NCBI GenBank assembly: GCA_030435675.1
Contig: CM059621.1
Location: forward strand, 9,672,001-9,736,000
DNA from: Steinernema hermaphroditum
Lineage: Eukaryota; Nematoda; Chromadorea; Rhabditida; Steinernematidae
Length of the DNA stretch: 64,000 nucleotides
Direction: 5' to 3'
Part shown: positions 29,883-39,478 of the stretch, one piece after another
Layout: each line of letters opens with the position of its first letter
Numbering within the stretch: the first letter of the stretch is position 1
Translations under genes and position numbers: made by a program
The notes under the pieces: model-generated
What the model was told of the DNA's origin: nothing
Databases searched by the model: none
Seen by the model: the letters and a program-made list of their open reading frames with translations, nothing else

Positions 29883-32767
29883 TCACGAAATCTGGGAGTA
29901 CTCTCCCTTCTTCTGCTTCGCGGTGACCAGGAAAAAGCAGGTGATCATCAGAACGACCAGAAGTACGACGAAGAGGGCGAAGACGATCCAGAACCACAGA
30001 TTCCAGCCGGCGTCCCGGTAGACGACCACCGAGGGTACTGTAGCGTCGCTGCCGTTGCCTGTAACGAGCGACGGCGCGGCGTTTCGGACGCCGGAGTCGC
30101 GGTGGAGGCTCGGCGGCGCGTCGATGCCGAGCTCCTCGAAGATTTCCTCGATGTCGCGCTCGATGGCGGCCACCTGGCGGAGCACTGAAACACCTGGAGT
30201 CGCGCTCCCCGCCCCGACCACCCACCTTGCTCGCGTTCTCGGCCTTTCACGTCCTCCCACTTCCCGTGGCGCACCTTCCAGTGGCCCTTCGGCTCCCACT
30301 CCTCCTCCGCCTTTTTATGCTCCTTCTCGTAGCGCTGCTGGTGGCGGCGCGTCGGTGTGGGCTTGTGCTTCTTCAAGTGCTGCATGCGCTCGGTCAGCGT
30401 CTTGAGGGTCTCGTCGACGTCCTCCTTCCAACCGGAGAAGTCATCCTCGTCCGTCTTCATGCGGTCCCGCAGCGACCGGATCTGCTTCTGCATCTCCTCC
30501 ACCGTCTCGAGGACCTCCTCCTTCGTCATGTTCCGCACCTTCCACTTCTAAGCCTCTCTGAGACGACCTAATCGACGAAGAAACTCACCTCTTCGCCCTT
30601 CTTCTCGTGCTCCTTCCAGTGACGCCGCTCCTCCTCTCTCTCCTTCTGACGCTCTTTCTCGATCCAGCGGCGCCGCTCCCCGTGCTCCGTTTCTCGCTCT
30701 TTCTGGTGATGCTTCTTCTCAGGGCGCTCCGTCTCCTTCTCTTCTCGATGCTTCTTCTTCTCCTCTTCGGTGTGTCTCTTCCGCTGCTTTTCCTTCCAGT
30801 AGCGCTTCTCTTCCGTCTCCTTCTCCTCTTCTTCGGTCTCCTTCTCCTCTCGATGCTTTTTCTTTTCCTCGTCGGGGTGTCTCTCCTGCTCCTCCTCTTC
30901 CTCCGTCTTCTTCTTCTCCGTCTCATCCTCTTCCTTCTCCGAGAGCGTCTCAAAGGACTACAGAACACCTCATCCCCACTCCTCACCCCCACCTTGTTGT
31001 TCCAGAAGTCGTCCGCCTTCTCATGGTAGCCGTCGGCGTTCTCCATCGCGTCGCCGCGCATCCTCATGTAGTTCCCCTTCTTCGTGTCGAAAGGCTTCCA
31101 CTCGGTATTATCCTTCTCGTCCGAAGGGTCCCCTGCAACCCTACCGTACCCCATACCGGCTCCACCACTCACCGGTCTTCAGGAAGTGAAGGATGGTTTC
31201 CTTCAGGCGTGTGTTCTCCTTCCGATCCTTCAGATGCAGGTTCTCGTCGAAGGCGGAGTGCGTCTCGAAGAGATACGTCTTCCCGCCGTTCTCCGCGTTC
31301 TTTCGCGACGTCTCCAGCATCGGAAGGGTTACCGTAACCTCATCGAACGCCTCCTCTACGTCTGCAATCGGCTGTCTCTCCTTCCCTGGCTACCGTATAC
31401 CTACCGTGTTTGTACATCTTCTTGCACCCTTTGAGGAGTCTCTTCGAGAGGACGAGGTTCTTGAAGTTGGCCGCCTGGGAGCAGAAGTCCCTGTCGTCGA
31501 TCTTCGCTTCCTTTTGCGTCGAGGGAAGTCGTCCAGTGCTTCCGAGGAGTATCGGCATCGGACGGCGCATCTTCTGGAGGTCGCCTAGTTTCTTGGGAAG
31601 GACGCCCTTCGGGTTCACGGCGGGTCCGTCGAAGGGGACGCGCTCCAAGTAGTCCTCGAGCTGCCGCTGCACCTCGAGGAGATCGCCGGCGCGGTGCTCT
31701 CTGAAGACCCGTTAGCACTTGTCCTCTGGTGTCGACTACCGTAGGCATCGGAGCGTCTCCTTCGCCTTCTCCTTCTTTCCCCAACCGGCGAGCGTCGCGC
31801 ATCCGATCTTGACGGCTATGTTCTTTGAGGAGCGCTCGTTGGTCTCTGAAAGACGCAGGCGCCTTCCGAAGCTCCTTTGGAGTAGCCCACCTCGGTCGGA
31901 GTTGTTGTAAAGGCCGGCGGCGCCGTCGATGAGCACCATCTGGTTGAAGAGGCCCTTCGTCTTCGGGGACAGTGCCAAGAGGTCCGCGTTCGCCGCGCCA
32001 GAGCCCACGCTCATCAGAGTAACGTGTCGCGGGTCGGCGCCGAACTTCTCGATATGCTTCTGCGTCCACTGGAGGGCTGCGATCTGGTCCTGGAGCGCGG
32101 CATCTGTGGAGGCGTCGGTGGAGGTCTCGGTGCCGAGGTTCAGAAGGCCGAAGACGCCGAGGCGATGGTTGAAAGTGACGACGACAAGGTCCTCGGAGGC
32201 CCAGTCCTCGGCCACGCGGCGCTCCTCGATCATGACGGCGGAGCCGAAGTAGAGTTCGGAGGGGAAGAGGTAGACTAGAACGGGACAGGCGCCCTCCCGG
32301 AGGCAGTTCTCCGAGGCGAACACGTTCGCCTGGAGGCAGTCCTCGCTCATGAACTTACTCTCCCGCGTGTTCGACATGAACGATGAGTTGTACGGACAGG
32401 ACACCTGAAAGGGGTACGGTAGGGGCGGGCTGTTTATTATGGAAGACTACGGTACTGTTTACCGTATCAGGTCAGGTCGCGAAGATCAGATCAGTTTAGT
32501 CCCTCGAGAGAGGATCACCTTGTATTCGGTGGCGTCGAGTACTCCGTCCCACTTGCGCTTCGTTTCCGGCTCCTTGAAGCGGAGGTCTCCGATCGGCGCG
32601 TTCGCGTAGGGAATTCCCAGATAGGCGTACACCGTTTTGTCGCTCTGCGTGGTCACCTGGCGACCCTGAAGGTCTCCGACGCTCAGCTGCCTCACACGAA
32701 AGTCCTCCTCGGGCTTCGTGGCCAGGACGAGGGCCACGAGGACCCCGAACAGTAGTGGAATCCTCAT
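29883..32767 (-). CDS. Carboxylesterase-like pseudoenzyme with charged coiled stalk and C-terminal membrane anchor
   Basis: The gene starts at ATG 32767, just after CTGTTTAG, with a signal peptide (MRIPLLFGVLVALVLATKPE). The esterase fold is clear: YAYLGIPYANAPIGDLRFKE, FMSEDCLQANVFAS, VVVTFNHRLGVFGLLNLG, DQIAALQWTQKHIEKFGADP and FLKTGDPSDEKDNTEWKPF. Two catalytic landmarks are changed. The oxyanion HGGG is replaced (VYLFPSELYFGS), and the GESAG nucleophile reads MSVGSGAA, with Gly at the serine position. Hydrolysis is therefore unlikely, as in neuroligins and gliotactin. A long Glu/Lys/Arg-rich stalk follows (about 30600-30960), then helical MTKEEVLETVEEMQKQIRSL, then a membrane helix FWIVFALFVVLLVVLMITCF and a short tail KQKKGEYSQIS. 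About ten short introns occur. A cell-surface adhesion or scaffold role is inference. Confidence 0.75.
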
Positions 32768-33500
32768 CTAAACAGACGGAGTCAGCGACAGCAGCAGAGC
32801 GACTGATCGTCCGCCGGCCTCTGATCACTTTTTATAAGGGAAACGGATGAAAACAACGCTGTTTACATGGCTCTACGACTTTGATAACTTCGCTGGTAAA
32901 TAGCGCCGCACATCGCGAAGATAGCTTCGTGCGTGCTTTTCGCGGGGAAGGGGCGATTTCGGTCGATTTTGGCCTTTGCCGGTAGCTCGCTGGAGCTGTA
33001 AGTAAACAGAGCATGCGCCAAACAAGCGAGATAACCAGGGGCCCTGGAGTCGGCCGATGGCTTTTGTTTTGATAAACAGCCGATTAACTCGGTTATTTTG
33101 CCTCCAGATATATACACTAACAGATATGACCTTTGACTCCGCTCTGATGAACGATTCTGCCCAGAACCGGAGGGTCTCATACGACTCATTGATCGTAAAG
33201 TAACAGTATTTTGTGTACCGCTGTTGAATCCACTGTTTTCAACGAGCATCAGAAAAATTTTTCCCGGGAAATTAAGAAAAAAGAAAGAAAAAAAAGAAAA
33301 TTCCCGGGACGCTGATTGTGGCGCTGGTTCACTCTTCGGCGATGTCACTGATAATGGTTCCGTAGTTTCCTCCGAGTTCTTCGGCGTTCTTAGCCCGACA
33401 CGTATTTCGCCTACCTGCTGGCAATGTATCTGGGAATTTCGAATGCGACAGAGGAACTATGTGAAATGTTCAGATGGTTCTTCTTTCTGCTGCAGGAGTG
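32768..33500. other. Intergenic, no gene seen
   Basis: The region contains a small inverted repeat (TTTTCCCGGGAAATTAAG ... AAAATTCCCGGGA, about 33258-33308) and otherwise unique sequence. It probably includes the promoter of the minus-strand esterase-like gene. Confidence 0.4.
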
Positions 33501-33544
33501 TGAACATTTTCCGCTACGTGGCTTCGCCACTCCGAGGAAAAGCG

Positions 33545-33660
33545 CATTTCCGCTTCGCCTGTCCCAACTGGCGAACCACAAAACCAAACTCGTACTACAC
33601 AATGCGAAAACACAAAGCAAAAGAGGTTTTGCTTTACTCAGTTCGAGAAGGCAGTCTAAC
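33545..33660. repeat. Direct repeat S, copy 1 (DIRS/PAT-like terminal segment)
   Basis: GCATTTCCGCTTCGCCTGTC through TTTGCTTTACTCAGTTCGAG is repeated in the same direction at 39165-39276. A diverged form (GCATTTCAGCTTCGCCTAAG, then CTGGCGAA) sits next to the first recombinase at about 10790. It may be a split direct repeat of a PAT-type retroelement. Confidence 0.6.
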
Positions 33661-33734
33661 AAACAACACAATACCATCTCACTCCAACCAAAAAACAACA
33701 CTGAAACCAGTACAATACAACCTGCGAGCTACCG

Positions 33735-34525
33735 CTAGCCGCAACATAACCGAGCGTTCACCCAGCCGCCGCGGAATCCATACAGGGTGGTCTTGTGTGT
33801 CAATCCGAGCTTTACTGTGACCTGAGTCCATTCCTTCCGGGCTGAATCGTATGACATCGGTCTGGAACAATCACTCAGAGATGGGAACACGAAGGGGGAC
33901 TTAGGCGCAATCCGCAATCAATCTTCCATCTGCTTCACTGCACAGAGCGTTCCAGTAGCACGTTGAATAACGACCGACCGGCCGGGACCTTCCTTGTTCG
34001 TCTTGTCGTGCACTATCGTCACCACCATACGCGTCTTGGAGATGTGCACCTGGCGCTGGAGTAAGTTGATCCCTTCGGAGGGTCGGAGACAACCGGCGTA
34101 CAAGAGCGTCAGCAGTGTTCTCAATCGGCAATCCTTGACTGTTGCGCCTTGCCACTGCGCTATCAGAGACATATCCGCAGCCGAAATCTTCGATCTGTGC
34201 GTAGGCGTCTCTCCGCTTCGGCGTATTCCTTCCAGTAACGTGGTTTGCCAGATCGAGTCCGCCGGGTTCGGTCCTGCGAAAAACTTGAAGAACCATTTGA
34301 GCGCGGAAGCCGCTTGTTGCACCGACGCCATCGAGTTGGACCGGGCGAATTGTTCAGCAAGAAACGCCACCACATCTTCGGCTGTAACATCGCGAACCTG
34401 GCGGTGTTGGTGCCACACTTGAAATCTTCGCACGGTTCTCGTGTACGCTTGGATGGTCGATGTTGCTCGTGACGCTCGCAGCTTCAATTCAGCTAACCTT
34501 GCTACGTCCGGAGATGTTCGTTCCC
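33735..34525 (-). pseudogene. Tyrosine recombinase of DIRS/PAT type, broken copy
   Basis: The frame is paralogous to the recombinase at 10968-11993. Recognisable blocks are STIQAYTRTVRRFQVWHQHR, RSNSMASVQQAASALKWFFK, LYAGCLRPSEG (catalytic Arg) and VVTIVHDKTNKEGPG. It stops at 33918 after KQMED and resumes in another frame with KSPFVFPSLSDCSRPMSYDS and TLYGFRGG, where the HxxR histidine is Tyr. The final Trp/Tyr region is absent. Its N-terminal end is interrupted by the Harbinger element: the residues before RERTSPD resume at about 38895 on the other side. It belongs with the reverse transcriptase at 39479-41332 as the remains of one retroelement (inference). Confidence 0.85.
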
Positions 34526-34937
34526 TAAAGGCCGGGCCATACTTCTGAGTCATGACTCATGACTCATGTCTCACGTGAGACACAGGATATGAGCCGTGAG
34601 ACATGAGTCACGACTCACGTCTCAAATGAGACGTGAATCGTGACTCAAAGTATGGACACCCAAACTCACGTCTCAAATGACACGTGAATCGTGACTCAAA
34701 GTATGGACACCCAAAATTCGGTGGATACGCACGGACATGCGTCGCAAGATAAGCGGTCGTATTTCAAAGAACTGCGCTTGTTCTTGAAAAATAAGATCAT
34801 TTATCGGCTTTGTGCCGAATTCAACCGTCATGCAGTGCTTGAGAAAAGATTCGTAAACATATTTCGTATAATAGTTCCCTGCGCGAGTCTTGATGCCGAC
34901 GATCTGATCGACGACGACGACGGCGCTAAAATCGCTT

Positions 34938-36174
34938 CTACAGTTGTTCGCCCTTATCCTTCCGATCTCGTTTGTTGGTCATCTTCAAGAAACCCCGGCT
35001 CATCGCCTTGTTCAATTTCTCTGGTCCTAATCCAATTGTGCAAGAGTGCAAGAGTGCAAGCGCGGATATCAGCTCTTTCGCAGTGTTGGGAGCAACCTGC
35101 AGAGGACTCAACAGTAAACGGAATCGATTAGCCAGAATTCCAAAACAATTCTCACTTACACGTCGAGCCCTGAAACGGAAATACGTCATCAAAACTTTAT
35201 AGAACGTCTATTACCTGGACAAGTGCTTGTTGAACTCACCTTTCCTCTCATCGCAAGCGGCGTCCCGTTGGTTAAATGATCGCATCACTACTTCTGATAA
35301 AGCAAATCCTTGATCTGCGACGACTACATAAGCCAGACGGTCGACGTCGCCATATGGCGAAGGTCTCGGAATCTTGTGCGCCCCGTTCAAGAAGCCACTT
35401 GAAAGGGGACTGGAGTTGTAGATCTGAATGAAAGCATTACTATGAAAACCAAACATTCATCAATACTTGCGAATCCGAGCATCGCCCAGGAGCTCCAAGG
35501 TCCAGTAGAATAAATCGGTAATCTGCGTCGACCCATGCCAAACCAACAATAGAATCGAAATATTTACGGCTGTAGTAAAGCGATCCTTGCCCAGGCGGGG
35601 CTTTTAGCTTGTAATGTTTGCCGTCCAACGCGGCTATGCAATGTGGAAAGCTCCACTTTTCCTCGAATTCAGCTGCCTTCTGTTTCCAGAATTCTTGTGT
35701 TAAAACAGGAATGCAAAAAGCCAAACGTCTGTTGATCGACTTGGTCACGTCGCTGATAATTTTCTGTCCTGTTGACTTGCCGATGCCGAAGATTGATTCG
35801 AGACCACGGACGCTGGATTCGTGACCAACGTATCTGAAACGAACTTCTGAACAAGAGACACCATGAGGACCTGTTTACCGAAGGAAGACAGCAAGACGTT
35901 CTTTTGGATTAAGGGGATATCGATGAGTCCTGGGCTTTCGCAAATCGTTCTGGAGGATCCTGTATAAATCGTCGAAGGCGTCACGCTTCAGTCTGACGAA
36001 CTTCTGCATATCATCGACATCCTCAGAGTTGTAATACTCACGAGAGAGCCGAAACCGTGAGACTTGATGCCTTTCATGTGATGGCCGAATGTAGTATCGG
36101 CGTCGATGCGTTGAATAGTTCCACAAAGTATATAGTCTTGACAATTGCACGATATGGTAGAGTGCTAGTCCCAT
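34938..36174 (-). CDS. Harbinger nuclease (HARBI1-like DDE transposase)
   Basis: The gene starts MGLALYHIVQLSRLYTLWN at 36174 and ends at a TAG at 34938. Blocks in order: MQKFVRLKRDAFDDLYRILQ, GIGKSTGQ, EFWKQKAAEFEEKWSFPHC, AALDGKHYKLKAPPGQGSLY (first catalytic Asp), WVDADYRFILLDLGAPGRCS followed by DSQVL (second Asp), VVVADQGFALSEVVM, and RRVSENCFGILANRFRLLLS (catalytic Glu in the SENCFG motif). All catalytic acids are present. The reading frame is interrupted only by short introns (for example near 35870, 35760 and 35450). The protein cuts and pastes the element together with the MADF/Myb-like partner. It looks potentially functional. Confidence 0.9.
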
Positions 36175-36293
36175 CTAAAACCAAAGCAAATATTCATGTA
36201 TATGAGTAGTAAAAGAATATGATATAAAGCGCGGCGGAAACCGGCCTCTCGATGCGCTGAAAACGGCACAAACATCGTGCTTTATCTATCGGA

Positions 36294-37291
36294 TCATTCA
36301 ATGCAGAGCAGATCGTACTTGTGGCATACCTCGAAGAGATCCATTTTCTTCAGAGCAGCCAATTTTGGGTTCTTTTCTTTGACGGCTTTAAGTGTGTTCG
36401 TAATGTATTTTCCAATAGACGACTCCGGCGTGTCTTCTGAGTGTTGAGCAACTCGGTCGATTGCGCTCAAGAACGCTTCTTGAACAGGTTCCGCCTTTCG
36501 CTTGCCCTTCGGCCGCCCAGTGCTGTAGGTGCTTTGAAAAGAGGATGGTCTTTCGGCGCTCAGCTCCTTGCTGCGTGTGTTTTGATCTTCGTCCACTTCG
36601 ATCATCTGGCTTCAATATCGACGGAGTCTCGTTGGTGAGCATAATTTTCTCGTGTGCCGTTTCCCATGAGAACGCGTGGCCTACAATTAGTACATATGAA
36701 AAAGCTATCGTAAAAGAGAGGCTCACATTGTAATAGCTTCCTGTGACTCTTTCAGGAACTCAATATCTTTTGAAAATTTCCAAGGATGACATGGCTTAGT
36801 ATCGACGCCATCACCTGTGCAGATTCGTTCTTTTGCGTGTGTATTGTAATACTTCCGTAAGCTTGCCCACGTAGTGGCGCAAACTTGACCTGAAAATCAC
36901 ATTCAGAAGTTCTAGCACACTCTGCGCACTTACCATCCATCTCATTAACCGTTTCCAAAGCGACTTTCTCTGCAATTTCTTGAAAGGCGCGCGTTTTCTT
37001 GAAGTTATTCCGATAATCTTCATGTCGCGTCATCCAGATATGGGGGCGCAGACGCACTTCTGCAGCGATCATCTCCTTCATCTCATCAGTTACGATTGTG
37101 ATCTTCTTCTTCTTCGGCTGACTTCTGTCGACTTCGCACGCAGCCGACAAGGAGCATCCTTGCCCACGATACGGTAGTACTGTAGGCGATGATGAAATTC
37201 GCCACCACTTCGAACCGAGACAATTGGTAAAAGTAATTTGAGACACAGACGGTTCGGTTTGAGACACAGCATTCTGTGTCTCATGAGACAC
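36294..37291 (-). CDS. MADF-domain DNA-binding partner of the Harbinger nuclease
   Basis: The frame holds IAAEVRLRPHIWMTRHEDYR and NNFKKTRAFQEIAEKVALET, the MADF helix pattern. A Ser/Gln-rich stretch follows, then a C-terminal part with AIDRVAQHSEDTPESS and LAALKKMDLFEVCHKYDLLC that recalls the helical BESS-like tail. The stop is at 36294. The N-terminal start is uncertain; the first safe Met lies near 37085 (MKEMIAAEV), and upstream sequence is Lys-rich (QPKKKKITIVTDE). In Harbinger elements such a Myb/MADF-like protein brings the nuclease to the termini and to the nucleus. Splice joins near 36900 and 36640 are approximate. Confidence 0.75.
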
Positions 37292-37350
37292 AGACGCCGT
37301 GTGTGGTCCTGTGTCTTACCCCAGCACGCCAAAAGTGAAGTATGGCCGCC

Positions 37351-38787
37351 GGTGCGTCCTGGTTTGTTGAACAATGAAGCTCGTACCTTCGTGATTTGGT
37401 ACACCACAGGGTAATCGTGCTAGGGTCATCCCCGCGAATTGGTACAGCGAATGCCGTACGTTCGCTTTGAATTGGTACAGAGTGCGCGGTGCTGATCATT
37501 TTGCAGACAACACGAGCACCGTTACCGATCATAATCGGTCCGAATTTGAAGATACGAGTTACTGAAGAAACTTTCGACTTTTTTGAGCCGTATTTTGACA
37601 GTTTATCGAACTTTTCTCGACACACAGGACATTAAATAAAAATCCAACAGGTGAATCTATGGCAAATTCTCTGCTGAGTATTTTGCGTGGGCGACTTCAT
37701 TGCGAATTGAGAAAGTTCATCCATTTCTATGGTGTGGCTTTCATGGACTTTCATGAAAATATCAGAAATTTGTTAAATTTCCGTTAAAAATTGATCGGTT
37801 TTGGCTTTCAATGGTGGAATGCGTCTCGCTGAACATCATGCGGGCAACAAGAACACTAGTGCCTATCATAATAGCTGCAAACAGTGCTGGCGGATCGGAT
37901 TGAAACTTGCAAATCCGAATCCGAATCCGACTTTTCGGAAATCCGAAATCCGAAAAGAAATCCCCCAGCGATCGGTCGGGTCGTCCGCTCGCTCTCTCTG
38001 AGGCTGTCTGAGCCGATTGAGTTGAGTGAGCGGTCGTTCTCGGCCGTCGTTGTTGGCGCAATGATCGCCCCGGCTCCCAGAAGGCCTGGAATACCAGGGA
38101 GCCGTAGTTCCACCGTCTTGCCAAGAAGCCCGTCACTGCCGCCCGACTCCACTCGCGCCGCCAGAGAAGCCGAAGAACCGCCACAATTCCGAAGTCCGCG
38201 TCGCCAGCTGCCCTGATGGTCCCGGTTCGCCTGCATGCCTGTTCTTCACTCGTGCCGCCCGCGGAAGCCGCCGAAGAAGCTCCTCAACTCCGACGTCCGC
38301 GCCGCCACCTGAGCTGAAGATGGGTTTGCTGTGCTCCACCGTCTCCGGAATCAGCTCTTCGCCTCCGCACACTAATGGGATCGCCGTGCTCTACTCTGAT
38401 GTGCCGAAGTCAGAAGAAGAACGGCGACTACGGAGTGATAATGTGTTTCTTGTGCATATATATAACGTCTCGCAAGGTGTATGCCTTTGATACGAGAAAT
38501 AAACTCGTGAAACTCGTGAAATCCGAAAAATCCGATCCGAAATCCGCCAGCACTGGCTGCAAATCGCACTAAACGAGTTAAGGAAGATCTGGCTAAATTG
38601 GTTTCCGAACGTGCGACATTTACTGTACCAATTCGTGGTCCTGGCACGACTGCCCTGCGCTGGTGTACCAAATCAGTATGAACGTACGATTAGTACCAAT
38701 GTACCAATTCGTGGTCCTGGCACGATCACCCTGTACCAAATCAGGTGTACCAAATGTACCAAATCGTTCAACAAACCAGGCAATACC
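37351..38787. mobile_element. MITE family G with 9-bp target duplication, nested in Harbinger
   Basis: The left end is GGTGCGTCCTGGTTTGTTGA. The right end TCAACAAACCAGGCAATACC is its inverse. Both are flanked by ATGGCCGCC (37342-37350 and 38788-38796). The arms share TTGGTACA and GTACCAAAT words. The GG...CC ends and 9-bp duplication fit a Mutator-type mobiliser. Relatives are at 3950 and 50073-51891. Confidence 0.85.
37905..38575 (+). mobile_element. Retroposed sequence related to 15632-16139
   Basis: It has CCGTAGTTCCACC, CCTTTGATACGAGAAATAAA and a CTCGTGAAACTCGTGAAA tail. The 15632-16139 insertion has the matching CCGTAGTCCCACC, CCTTTGAGTTGTGAATAAAG and GTCAAAGTCAA. The short repeated tail is typical of LINE or SINE 3' ends without poly(A). 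Boundaries are approximate. Confidence 0.5.
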
Positions 38788-39164
38788 ATGGCCGCCTGTG
38801 TCTCACGAATTTGAGACATGAGTCATGACTAATCATTTACAAGGCGAAGGACTCATGTCATGACTCATGTCTCAGAAGTATGGCCCGGCCTTAATGGAGA
38901 GTACAATGCGTCCAAACGAATCTAAACAGATACACGCGTATTAATAGAACACCTCTGGATTCAGCTGGGCGGGCGGGTGGACACTTCACAACGAAAACAA
39001 TTTGAGACTACTTTCATGAACTGTTAATAAGCAAGATGAAGAAACTACTGACTAATTTCACCCTATACCCTTATCCTAAAAACCGAACCTATGAGCTATC
39101 GCCTCAGCGCATCGCGCTGAGACCGCGCCAGTTCGATCGCCAGTCTGCGCGGAAATCATCATTT

Positions 39165-39276
39165 CCGCTACGTGGCTTCGCCTGTCCCAACTGGCGAACC
39201 ACAAACCAAACTCGTACTACACAATGCGAAAACACAAAGCAAAAGAGGTTTTGCTTTACTCAGTTCGAGAAGGCAA
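39165..39276. repeat. Direct repeat S, copy 2
   Basis: It has the same sequence and direction as 33545-33660 (TTCGCCTGTCCCAACTGGCG, then AGAGGTTTTGCTTTACTCAG). It lies between the reverse transcriptase and the recombinase of the broken DIRS/PAT-like retroelement. Confidence 0.6.
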
Positions 39277-39478
39277 GAAGACTAAAGAGAGCAATCGATG
39301 AGTAGAAAACAGAAGGGAAAATGAGACCGTTCGTTATTGAACGTCGAATTTTCGTATGTGCTGGGAACGAAGATCTCGGATCCCTCCGGAACTCACAGCA
39401 CGTCTCGGACAAACCACTTCCAGTCTTGCCCATCCCACACTGACGGAAAAAAGAAATGTGATGGCCAATACGGAATCC

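Larger units (their letters stand above)
34529..38891 (-). mobile_element. PIF/Harbinger element with TAA target duplication
   Basis: The left terminus AGGCCGGGCCATACTTCTGA and its inverse at the right end (TCAGAAGTATGGCCCGGCCT) are flanked by TAA (34526-34528 and 38892-38894), the expected TWA-type duplication. Subterminal ACTCATGTCTCA and GTGAGAC words repeat at both ends. It carries a nuclease gene and a MADF-type gene, both minus strand, the two-gene plan of this superfamily. It lies inside a recombinase coding region and contains a MITE with a retroposed sequence (37351-38787). Confidence 0.93.

Noticed and set aside
29560..30225. Ser/Arg- and Glu/Lys-rich frames in the 29.2-29.8 kb foldback
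   Set aside because: They arise from GAGAGCGAAACGAAG repeats and overlap the real 3' exon of the esterase-like gene in other frames.
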